Assembly (NCBI GenBank): GCA_018806915.1
Contig: JAGKQI010000043.1
Span: forward strand, 62,001-126,000
Length of the DNA stretch: 64,000 bases
Origin: Phytophthora colocasiae
Taxonomy: Eukaryota; Oomycota; Peronosporomycetes; Peronosporales; Peronosporaceae
Direction: 5' to 3'
The notes under the pieces were generated by a model that did no database searches, had not been told where the DNA came from, and saw nothing but the letters and a program-made list of their open reading frames with translations. Of the stretch, positions 36,501 to 48,500 are shown in pieces (position 1 is the stretch's first letter; the number at the start of each line of letters is the position of its first letter). The position numbers and the translations under genes are program-made.

Positions 36501-39500
36501 CGACTCGCCGGGGCGGCACCGGCCCCCACAGTCGTGCGGATGGCGCGACCTCCAGACACGGTCGTCGTGCTGTCAGACCCGGTCACGAGGCTGCTCTCCT
36601 CGGTCTCCGTCTCTTCACGCGTCTCCGTCTCCACGGTCGTGCTCTTCTCGCCGGACGTTGTCTCCGTCTCCGTCGTCGTCTCCACCTCGACGGTTCGCAC
36701 CACCTCGCCACTGGCAGTCGTCGAAGGACGCGACGTCGCCTTCACTGTCTTCGTCACGATGCTGCCGTCGGCCTCCTGCGTCTGGAACACCTCCGTCTGC
36801 ACCGACTCGCCGGGGGCGGCACCGGCCTCCACAGTCGTGCGGATGGCGCGACCTCCAGACACGGTCGTCGTGCTGTCAGACCCGGTCACGAGGCTGCTCT
36901 CCTCGGTCTCCGTCTCTTCACGCGTCTCCGTCTCCACGGTCGTGCTCTTCTCGCCGGACGTTGTCTCCGTCTCCGTCGTCGTCTCCACCTCGACGGTTCG
37001 CACCACCTCGCCACTGGCAGTCGTCGAAGGACGCGACGTCGCCTTCACTGTCTTCGTCACGATGCTGCCGTCGGCCTCCTGCGTCTGGAACACCTCCGTC
37101 TGCACCGACTCGCCGGGGCGGCACCGGCCTCCACAGTCGTGCGGATGGCGCGACCTCCAGACACGGTCGTCGTGCTGTCAGACCCGGTCACGAGGCTGCT
37201 CTCCTCGGTCTCCGTCTCTTCACGCGTCTCCGTTTCCACGGTCGTGCTCTTCTCGCCGGACGTTGTCTCCGTCTCCGTCGTCGTCTCCACCTCGACGGTT
37301 CGCACCACCACCTCGCCACTGGCAGTCGTCGAAGGACGCGACGTCGCCTTCACTGTCTTCGTCACGATGCTGCCGTCGGCCTCCTGCGTCTGGAACACTC
37401 TCCGTCTGCACCGACTCGCCGGGGCGGCACCGGCCACCACAGTCGTGCCGATGGCGCGACCTCCAGACACGGTCGTCGTGCTTTCAGACCCGGTCACCAG
37501 GCTGCTCTCCACGGTCTCCGTCTCTTCACGCGTCTCCGTCTCCACGGTCGTGCTCTTCTCGCCGGACGTTGTCACCGTCTCCGTCGTCGTCTCCACCTCG
37601 ACGGTCCGCACCACCTCGCCACTGGCAGTCGTCGAAGGACGCGACGTCGCCTTCACTGTCTTCGTCACGATGCTGCCGTCGGCCTCCTGCGTCTGGAACA
37701 CCTCCGTCTGCACCGACTCGCCGGGGCGGCACCGGCCTCCACAGTCGTGCGGATGGCGCGACCTCCAGACACGGTCGTCGTGCTGTCAGACCCGGTCACG
37801 AGGCTGCTCTCCTCGGTCTCCGTCTCTTCACGCGTCTCCGTCTCCACGGTCGTGCTCTTCTCGCCGGACGTTGTCTCCGTCTCCGTCGTCGTCTCCACCT
37901 CGACGGTTCGCACCACCTCGCCACTGGCAGTCGTCGAAGGACGCGACGTCGCCTTCACTGTCTTCGTCACGATGCTGCCGTCGGCCTCCTGCGTCTGGAA
38001 CACCTCCGTCTGCACCGACTCGCCGGGGCGGCACCGGCCTCCACAGTCGTGCGGATGGCGCGACCTCCAGACACGGTCGTCGTGCTGTCAGACCCGGTCA
38101 CGAGGCTGCTCTCCTCGGTCTCCGTCTCTTCACGCGTCTCCGTCTCCACGGTCGTGCTCTTCTCGCCGGACGTTGTCTCCGTCTCCGTCGTCGTCTCCAC
38201 CTCGACGGTTCGCACCACCTCGCCACTGGCAGTCGTCGAAGGACGCGACGTCGCCTTCACTGTCTTCGTCACGATGCTGCCGTCGGCCTCCTGCGTCTGG
38301 AACACCTCCGTCTGCACCGACTCGCCGGGGCGGCACCGGCCTCCACAGTCGTGCGGATGGCGCGACCTCCAGACACGGTCGTCGTGCTGTCAGACCCGGT
38401 CACGAGGCTGCTCTCCTCGGTCTCCGTCTCTTCACGCGTCTCCGTCTCCACGGTCGTGCTCTTCTCGCCGGACGTTGTCTCCGTCTCCGTCGTCGTCTCC
38501 ACCTCGACGGTTCGCACCACCTCGCCACTGGCAGTCGTCGAAGGACGCGACGTCGCCTTCACTGTCTTCGTCACGATGCTGCCGTCGGCCTCCTGCGTCT
38601 GGAACACCTCCGTCTGCACCGACTCGCCGGGGGCGGCACCGGCCTCCACAGTCGTGCGGATGGCGCGACCTCCAGACACGGTCGTCGTGCTGTCAGACCC
38701 GGTCACGAGGCTGCTCTCCTCGGTCTCCGTCTCTTCACGCGTCTCCGTCTCCACGGTCGTGCTCTTCTCGCCGGACGTTGTCTCCGTCTCCGTCGTCGTC
38801 TCCACCTCGACGGTTCGCACCACCTCGCCACTGGCGATCGTCGAAGGACGCGACGTCGTCGCCTTCACTGTCTTCGTCACGATGCCGCCGTCGGCCTCCT
38901 GCGTCTGGAACACCTCCGTCTGCACCGACTCGCCGGGGCGGCACCGGCCTCCACAGTCGTGCGGATGGCGCGACCTCCAGACACGGTCGTCGTGCTGTCA
39001 GACCCGGTCACGAGGCTGCTCTCCTCGGTCTCCGTCTCTTCACGCGTCTCCGTCTCCACGGTCGTGCTCTTCTCGCCGGACGTTGTCTCCGTCTCCGTCG
39101 TCGTCTCCACCTCGACGGTTCGCACCACCTCGCCACTGGCAGTCGTCGAAGGACGCGACGTCGTCTTCACTGTCTTCGTCACGATGCTGCCGTCGGCCTC
39201 CTGCGTCTGGAACACCTCCGTCTGCACCGACTCGCCGGGGCGGCACCGGCCTCCAGTCGTGCGGATGGCGCGACCTCCAGACACGGTCGTCGTGCTGTCA
39301 GACCCGGTCACGAGGCTGCTCTCCTCGGTCTCCGTCTCTTCACGCGTCTCCGTCTCCACGGTCGTGCTCTTCTCGCCGGACGTTGTCTCCGTCTCCGTCG
39401 TCGTCTCCACCTCGACGGTTCGCACCACCTCGCCACTGGTAGTCGTCGAAGGACGCGACGTCGCCTTCACTGTCTTCGTCACGATGCTGCCGTCGGCCGC

Positions 39501-42500
39501 CTGCGTCTGGAACACCTCCGTCTGCACCGACTCGCCGGGGGCGGCACCGGCCTCCACAGTCGTGCGGATGGCGCGACCTCCAGACACGGTCGTCGTGCTG
39601 TCAGACCCGGTCACGAGGCTGCTCTCCTCGGTCTCCGTCTCTTCACGCGTCTCCGTCTCCACGGTCGTGCTCTTCTCGCCGGACGTTGTCTCCGTCTCCG
39701 TCGTCGTCTCCACCTCGACGGTTCGCACCACCTCGCCACTGGCAGTCGTCGAAGGACGCGACGTCGCCTTCACTGTCTTCGTCACGATGCTGCCGTCGGC
39801 CTCCTGCGTCTGGAACACCTCCGTCTGCACCGACTCGCCGGGGGCGGCACCGGCCTCCACAGTCGTGCGGATGGCGCGACCTCCAGACACGGTCGTCGTG
39901 CTGTCAGACCCGGTCACGAGGCTGCTCTCCTCGGTCTCCGTCTCTTCACGCGTCTCCGTCTCCACGGTCGTGCTCTTCTCGCCGGACGTTGTCTCCGTCT
40001 CCGTTGTCGTCTCCACCTCGACCGTCCGCAACACCTCGCCTCTGGCAGTAGTTGACGTACGCGTCGTCGTCTTCACCGTCTTCGTCACGATGCTGCCGTC
40101 GGCCTCCTGCGTCTGGAACACCTCCGTCTGCACCGACTCGCCGGGGGCGGCACCGGCCTCCACAGTCGTGCGGATGGCGCGACCTCCAGACACGGTCGTC
40201 GTGCTGTCAGACCCGGTCACGAGGCTGCTCTCCTCGGTCTCCGTCTCTTCACGCGTCTCCGTCTCCACGGTCGTGCTCTTCTCGCCGGACGTTGTCTCCG
40301 TCTCCGTTGTCGTCTCCACCTCGACCGTCCGCAACACCTCGCCTCTGGCAGTAGTTGACGTACGCGTCGTCGTCTTCACCGTCTTCGTCACGATGCTGCC
40401 GTCGGCCTCCTGCGTCTGGAACACCTCCGTCTGCACCGACTCGCCGGGGGCGGCACCGGCCTCCACAGTCGTGCGGATGGCGCGACCTCCAGACACGGTC
40501 GTCGTGCTGTCAGACCCGGTCACGAGGCTGCTCTCCTCGGTCTCCGTCTCTTCACGCGTCTCCGTCTCCACGGTCGTGCTCTTCTCGCCGGACGTTGTCT
40601 CCGTCTCCGTTGTCGTCTCCACCTCGACCGTCCGCAACACCTCGCCTCTGGCAGTAGTTGACGTACGCGTCGTCGTCTTCACCGTCTTCGTCACGATGCT
40701 GCCGTCGGCCTCCTGCGTCTGGAACACCTCCGTCTGCACCGACTCGCCGGGGGCGGCACCGGCCTCCACAGTCGTGCGGATGGCGCGACCTCCAGACACG
40801 GTCGTCGTGCTGTCAGACCCGGACACGAGGCTGCTCTCCTCGGTCTCCGTCTCTTCACGCGTCTCCGTCTCCACGGTCGTGCTCTTCTCGCCGGACGTTG
40901 TCTCCGTCTCCGTCGTCGTCTCCACCTCGACAGTTCGCACCACCTCGCCACTGGCAGTCGTCGAAGGACGCGACGTCGCCTTCACTGTCTTCGTCACGAT
41001 GCTGCCGTCGGCCTCCTGCGTCTGGAACACCTCCGTCTGCACCGACTCGCCGGGGGCGGCACCGGCCTCCACAGTCGTGCGGATGGCGCGACCTCCAGAC
41101 ACGGTCGTCGTGCTGTCAGACCCGGTCACGAGGCTGCTCTCCTCGGTCTCCGTCTCTTCACGCGTCTCCGTCTCCACGGTCGTGCTCTTCTCGCCGGACG
41201 TTGTCTCCGTCTCCGTCGTCGTCTCCACCTCGACGGTTCGCACCACCTCGCCACTGGCAGTCGTCGAAGGACGCGACGTCGCCTTCACTGTCTTCGTCAC
41301 GATGCTGCCGTCGGCCTCCTGCGTCTGGAACACCTCCGTCTGCACCGACTCGCCGGGGGCGGCACCGGCCTCCACAGTCGTGCGGATGGCGCGACCTCCA
41401 GACACGGTCGTCGTGCTGTCAGACCCGGTCACGAGGCTGCTCTCCTCGGTCTCCGTCTCTTCACGCGTCTCCGTCTCCACGGTCGTGCTCTTTTCGCCGG
41501 ACGTTGTCTCCGTCTCCGTCGTCGTCTCCACCTCGACGGTTCGCACCACCTCGCCACTGGCAGTCGTCGAAGGACGCGACGTCGCCTTCACTGTCTTCGT
41601 CACGATGCTGCCGTCGGCCTCCTGCGTCTGGAACACCTCCGTCTGCACCGACTCGCCGGGGGCGGCACCGGCCTCCACAGTCGTGCGGATGGCGCGACCT
41701 CCAGACACGGTCGTCGTGCTGTCAGACCCGGTCACGAGGCTGCTCTCCTCGGTCTCCGTCTCTTCACGCGTCTCCGTCTCCACGGTCGTGCTCTTCTCGC
41801 CGGACGTTGTCTCCGTCTCCGTTGTCGTCTCCACCTCAACCGTCCGCAACACCTCGCCTCTGGCAGTAGTTGACGTACGCGTCGTCGTCTTCACCGTCTT
41901 CGTCACGATGCTGCCGTCGGCCTCCTGCGTCTGGAACACCTCCGTTTGCACCGACTCGCCGGGGGCGGCACCGGCCTCCACGGTCGACCGGATGGCGCGG
42001 CTACCGCCGGACACGGCCTTTGAGGCTCCGGAAGCAGTCGCCAGGCTACTCTCCTCCGTCTCCGTCTCTTCACGCGTCTCTGTCTCCACGGTCGTGCTCT
42101 TCTCGCCGGACGTTGTCTCCGTCTCCGTTGTCGTCTCCACCTCGACCGTCCGCAACACCTCGCCTCTGGCAGTAGTTGACGTACGCGTCGTCGTCTTCAC
42201 CGTCTTCGTCACGATGCTGCCGTCGGCCTCCTGCGTCTGGAACACCTCCGTTTGCACCGACTCGCCGGGGGCGGCACCGGCCTCCACGGTCGACCGGATG
42301 GCGCGGCTACCGCCGGACACGGCCTTTGAGGCTCCGGAAGCAGTCGCCAGGCTACTCTCCTCCGTCTCCGTCTCCGTCTCTTCACGCGTCTCTGTCTCCA
42401 CGGTCGTGCTCTTCTCGCCGGACGTTGTCTCCGTCTCCGTTGTCGTCTCCACCTCGACCGTCCGCAACACCTCGCCTCTGGCAGTAGTTGACGTACGCGT

Positions 42501-45500
42501 CGTCGTCTTCACCGTCTTCGTCACGATGCTGCCGTCGGCCTCCTGCGTCTGGAACACCTCCGTTTGCACCGACTCGCCGGGGCGGCACCGGCCTCCACGG
42601 TCGACCGGATGGCGCGGCTCCCGCCGGACACGGCCCCCGAGCCACCGGAAGCCGCCAGGCTACTCTCCTCCGTCTCCGTCTCTTCACGCGTCTCTGTCTC
42701 CACGGTCGTGCTCTTCTCGCCGGACGTTGTCTCCGTCTCCGTTGTCGTCTCCACCTCGACCGTCCGCAACACCTCGCCTCTGGCAGTAGTTGACGTACGC
42801 GTCGTCGTCTTCACCGTCTTCGTCACGATGCTGCCGTCGGCCTCCTGCGTCTGGAACACCTCCGTTTGCACCGACTCGCCGGGGGCGCACCGGCCTCCAC
42901 GGTCGACTGGATGGCGCGGCTACCGCCGGACACGGCCTTTGAGGCACCGGAAGCAGTCGCCAGGCTACTCTCCTCCGTCTCCGTCTCTTCACGCGTCTCT
43001 GTCTCCACGGTCGTGCTCTTCTCGCCGGACGTTGTCTCCGTCTCCGTTGTCGTCTCCACCTCGACCGTCCGCAACACCTCGCCTCTGGCAGTAGGTTGAC
43101 GTACGCGTCGTCGTCTTCACCGTCTTCGTCACGATGCTGCCGTCGGCCTCCTGCGTCTGGAACACCTCCGTTTGCACCGACTCGCCGGGGGCGGCACCGG
43201 CCTCCACGGTCGACCGGATGGCGCGGCTACCGCCGGACACGGCCTTTGAGGCACCGGAAGCAGTCGCCAGGCTACTCTCCTCCGTCTCCGTCTCTTCACG
43301 CGTCTCTGTCTCCACGGTCGTGCTCTTCTCGCCGGACGTTGTCTCCGTCTCCGTTGTCGTCTCCACCTCGACCGTCCGCAACACCTCGCCTCTGGCAGTA
43401 GTTGACGTACGCGTCGTCGTCTTCACCGTCTTCGTCACGATGCTGCCGTCGGCCTCCTGCGTCTGGAACACCTCCGTTTGCACCGACTCGCCGGGGGCGG
43501 CACCGGCCTCCACGGTCGACCGGATGGCGCGGCTACCGCCGGACACGGCCTTTGAGGCTCCGGAAGCCGCCAGGCTACTCTCCTCCGTCTCCGTCTCTTC
43601 ACGCGTCTCTGTCTCCACGGTCGTGCTCTTCCCGCCGGACGTTGTCTCCGTCTCCGTTGTCGTCTCCACCTCGACCGTCCGCAACACCTCGCCTCTGGCA
43701 GTAGTTGACGTACGCGTCGTCGTCTTCACCGTCTTCGTCACGATGCTGCCGTCGGCCTCCTGCGTCTGGAACACCTCCGTTTGCACCGACTCGCCGGGGC
43801 GGCACCGGCCTCCACGGTCGACCGGATGGCGCGGCTACCGCCGGACACGGCCTTTGAGGCTCCGGAAGCAGTCGCCAGGCTACTCTCCTCCGTCTCCGTC
43901 TCTTCACGCGTCTCTGTCTCCACGGTCGTGCTCTTCTCGCCGGACGTTGTCTCCGTCTCCGTTGTCGTCTCCACCTCGACCGTCCGCAACACCTCGCCTC
44001 TGGCAGTAGTTGACGTACGCGTCGTCGTCTTCACCGTCTTCGTCACGATGCTGCCGTCGGCCTCCTGCGTCTGGAACACCTCCGTTTGCACCGACTCGCC
44101 GGGGGCGGCACCGGCCTCCACGGTCGACCGGATGGCGCGGCTACCGCCGGACACGGCCTTTGAGGCTCCGGAAGCCGCCAGGCTACTCTCCTCCGTCTCC
44201 GTCTCTTCACGCGTCTCTGTCTCCACGGTCGTGCTCTTCCGCCGGACGTTGTCTCCGTCTCCGTTGTCGTCTCCACCTCGACCGTCCGCAACACCTCGCC
44301 TCTGGCAGATAGTTGACGTACGCGTCGTCGTCTTCACCGTCTTCGTCACGATGCTGCCGTCGGCCTCCTGCGTCTGGAACACCTCCGTTTGCACCGACTC
44401 GCCGGGGGCGGCACCGGCCTCCACGGTCGACCGGATGGCGCGGCTACCGCCGGACACGGCCTTTGAGGCTCCGGAAGCAGTCGCCAGGCTACTCTCCTCC
44501 GTCTCCGTCTCTTCACGCGTCTCTGTCTCCACGGTCGTGCTCTTCTCGCCGGACGTTGTCTCCGTCTCCGTTGTCGTCTCCACCTCGACCGTCCGCAACA
44601 CCTCGCCTCTGGCGATGGTTGACGTACGCGTCGTCGTCTTCACCGTCTTCGTCACGATGCTGCCGTCGGCCTCCTGCGTCTGGAACACCTCCGTTTGCAC
44701 CGACTCGCCGGGGGCGGCACCGGCCTCCACGGTCGACCGGATGGCGCGGCTACCGCCGGACACGGCCTTTGAGGCTCCGGAAGCCGCCAGGCTACTCTCC
44801 TCCGTCTCCGTCTCTTCACGCGTCTCTGTCTCCACGGTCGTGCTCTTCCCGCCGGACGTTGTCTCCGTCTCCGTTGTCGTCTCCACCTCGACCGTCCGCA
44901 ACACCTCGCCTCTGGCAGTAGTTGACGTACGCGTCGTCGTCTTCACCGTCTTCGTCACGATGCTGCCGTCGGCCTCCTGCGTCTGGAACACCTCCGTTTG
45001 CACCGACTCGCCGGGGGCGGCACCGGCCTCCACGGTCGACCGGATGGCGCGGCTACCGCCGGACACGGCCTTTGAGGCTCCGGAAGCAGTCGCCAGGCTA
45101 CTCTCCTCCGTCTCCGTCTCTTCACGCGTCTCTGTCTCCACGGTCGTGCTCTTCTCGCCGGACGTTGTCTCCGTCTCCGTTGTCGTCTCCACCTCGACCG
45201 TCCGCAACACCTCGCCTCTGGCAGTAGTTGACGTACGCGTCGTCGTCTTCACCGTCTTCGTCACGATGCTGCCGTCGGCCTCCTGCGTCTGGAACACCTC
45301 CGTTTGCACCGACTCGCCGGGGGCGGCACCGGCCTCCACGGTCGACCGGATGGCGCGGCTACCGCCGGACACGGCCTTTGAGGCTCCGGAAGCAGTCGCC
45401 AGGCTACTCTCCTCCGTCTCCGTCTCCGTCTCTTCACGCGTCTCTGTCTCCACGGTCGTGCTCTTCTCGCCGGACGTTGTCTCCGTCTCCGTTGTCGTCT

Positions 45501-48500
45501 CCACCTCGACCGTCCGCAACACCTCGCCTCTGGCAGCAGTTGACGTACGCGTCGTCGTCTTCACCGTCTTCGTCACGATGCTGCCGTCGGCCTCCTGCGT
45601 CTGGAACACCTCCGTTTGCACCGACTCGCCGGGGGCGGCACCGGCCTCCACGGTCGACCGGATGGCGCAGCTACCGCCGGACACGGCCTTTGAGGCACCG
45701 GAAGCAGTCGCCAGGCTACTCTCCTCCGTCTCCGTCTCTTCACGCGTCTCTGTCTCCACGGTCGTGCTCTTCTCGCCGGACGTTGTCTCCGTCTCCGTTG
45801 TCGTCTCCACCTCAACCGTCCGCAACACCTCGCCTCTGGCAGTAGTTGACGTACGCGTCGTCGTCTTCACCGTCTTCGTCACGATGCTGCCGTCGGCCTC
45901 CTGCGTCTGGAACACCTCCGTTTGCACCGACTCGCCGGGGGCGGCACCGGCCTCCACGGTCGACCGGATGGCGCGGCTACCGCCGGACACGGCCTTTGAG
46001 GCTCCGGAAGCAGTCGCCAGGCTACTCTCCTCCGTCTCCGTCTCTTCACGCGTCTCTGTCTCCACGGTCGTGCTCTTCCCGCCGGACGTTGTCTCCGTCT
46101 CCGTTGTCGTCTCCACCTCCACCGTCCGCAACACCTCGCCTCTGGCAGTAGTTGACGTACGCGTCGTCGTCTTCACCGTCTTCGTCACGATGCTGCCGTC
46201 GGCCTCCTGCGTCTGGAACACCTCCGTTTGCACCGACTCGCGGCGGCACCGGCCTCCACGGTCGACCGGATGGCGCGGCTACCGCCGGACACGGCCTTTG
46301 AGGCTCCGGAAGCCGCCAGGCTACTCTCCTCCGTCTCCGTCTCTTCACGCGTCTCTGTCTCCACGGTCGTGCTCTTCTCGCCGGACGTTGTCTCCGTCTC
46401 CGTTGTCGTCTCCACCTCGACCGTCCGCAACACCTCGCCTCTGGCAGTAGTTGACGTACGCGTCGTCGTCTTCACCGTCTTCGTCACGATGCTGCCGTCG
46501 GCCTCCTGCGTCTGGAACACCTCCGTTTGCACCGACTCGCCGGGGGCGGCACCGGCCTCCACGGTCGACCGGATGGCGCGGCTACCGCCGGACACGGCCT
46601 TTGAGGCACCGGAAGCAGTCGCCAGGCTACTCTCCTCCGTCTCCGTCTCTTCACGCGTCTCTGTCTCCACGGTCGTGCTCTTCTCGCCGGACGTTGTCTC
46701 CGTCTCCGTTGTCGTCTCCACCTCGACCGTCCGCAACACCTCGCCTCTGGCAGTAGTTGACGTACGCGTCGTCGTCTTCACCGTCTTCGTCACGATGCTG
46801 CCGTCGGCCTCCTGCGTCTGGAACACCTCCGTTTGCACCGACTCGCCGGGGGCGGCACCGGCCTCCACGGTCGACCGGATGGCGCGGCTACCGCCGGACA
46901 CGGCCTTTGAGGCACCGGAAGCAGTCGCCAGGCTACTCTCCTCCGTCTCCGTCTCCGTCTCTTCACGCATCTCTGTCTCCACGGTCGTGCTCTTCCCGCC
47001 GGACGTTGTCTCCGTCTCCGTTGTCGTCTCCACCTCGACCGTCCGCAACACCTCGCCTCTGGCAGTAGTTGACGTACGCGTCGTCGTCTTCACCGTCTTC
47101 GTCACGATGCTGCCGTCGGCCTCCTGCGTCTGGAACACCTCCGTTTGCACCGACTCGGCGGGGGCGGCACCGGCCTCCACGGTCGACCGGATGGCGCGGC
47201 TACCGCCGGACACGGCCTTTGAGGCTCCGGAAGCAGTCGCCAGGCTACTCTCCTCCGTCTCCGTCTCTTCACGCGTCTCTGTCTCCACGGTCGTGCTCTT
47301 CTCGCCGGACGTTGTCTCCGTCTCCGTTGTCGTCTCCACCTCGACCGTCCGCAACACCTCGCCTCTGGCAGTAGTTGACGTACGCGTCGTCGTCTTCACC
47401 GTCTTCGTCACGATGCTGCCGTCGGCCTCCTGCGTCTGGAACACCTCCGTTTGCACCGACTCGCCGGGGGCGGCACCGGCCTCCACGGTCGACCGGATGG
47501 CGCGGCTACCGCCGGACACGGCCTTTGAGGCTCCGGAAGCCGCCAGGCTACTCTCCTCCGTCTCCGTCTCTTCACGCGTCTCTGTCTCCACGGTCGTGCT
47601 CTTCTCGCCGGACGTTGTCTCCGTCTCCGTTGTCGTCTCCACCTCAACCGTCCGCAACACCTCGCCTCTGGCAGTAGTTGACGTACGCGTCGTCGTCTTC
47701 ACCGTCTTCGTCACGATGCTGCCGTCGGCCTCCTGCGTCTGGAACACCTCCGTTTGCACCGACTCGCCGGGGGCGGCACCGGCCTCCACGGTCGACCGGA
47801 TGGCGCGGCTACCGCCGGACACGGCCTTTGAGGCTCCGGAAGCAGTCGCCAGGCTACTCTCCTCCGTCTCCGTCTCTTCACGCGTCTCTGTCTCCACGGT
47901 CGTGCTCTTCTCGCCGGACGTTGTCTCCGTCTCCGTTGTCGTCTCCACCTCGACCGTCCGCAACACCTCGCCTCTGGCAGCAGTTGACGTACGCGTCGTC
48001 GTCTTCACCGTCTTCGTCACGATGCTGCCGTCGGCCTCCTGCGTCTGGAACACCTCCGTTTGCACCGACTCGCCGGGGGCGGCACCGGCCTCCACGGTCG
48101 ACCGGATGGCGCGGCTACCGCCGGACACGGCCTTTGAGGCACCGGAAGCAGTCGCCAGGCTACTCTCCTCCGTCTCCGTCTCTTCACGCGTCTCTGTCTC
48201 CACGGTCGTGCTCTTCTCGCCGGACGTTGTCTCCGTCTCCGTTGTCGTCTCCACCTCAACCGTCCGCAACACCTCGCCTCTGGCAGTAGTTGACGTACGC
48301 GTCGTCGTCTTCACCGTCTTCGTCACGATGCTGCCGTCGGCCTCCTGCGTCTGGAACACCTCCGTTTGCACCGACTCGCCGGGGGCGGCACCGGCCTCCA
48401 CGGTCGACCGGATGGCGCAGCTACCGCCGGACACGGCGCTTGAGGCTCCGGAAGCAGTCGCCAGGCTACTCTCCTCCGTCTCCGTCTCTTCACGCGTCTC

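Noticed and set aside
20061..42793. Very long plus-strand open frames over the TETE and 438-bp arrays
   Set aside because: They are antisense shadows. The minus strand carries the annexin and ABC homology and the independent relic encodes the same TETE motifs in that sense. The plus-strand peptides are low-complexity Ser/Arg/Pro or Leu/Arg/His runs that repeat with the unit.
22640..43800. Programmed ribosomal frameshifting at the G run
   Set aside because: The lesion is present only in some units and would be needed dozens of times in succession. No consistent stimulatory structure or slippery heptamer context is evident.
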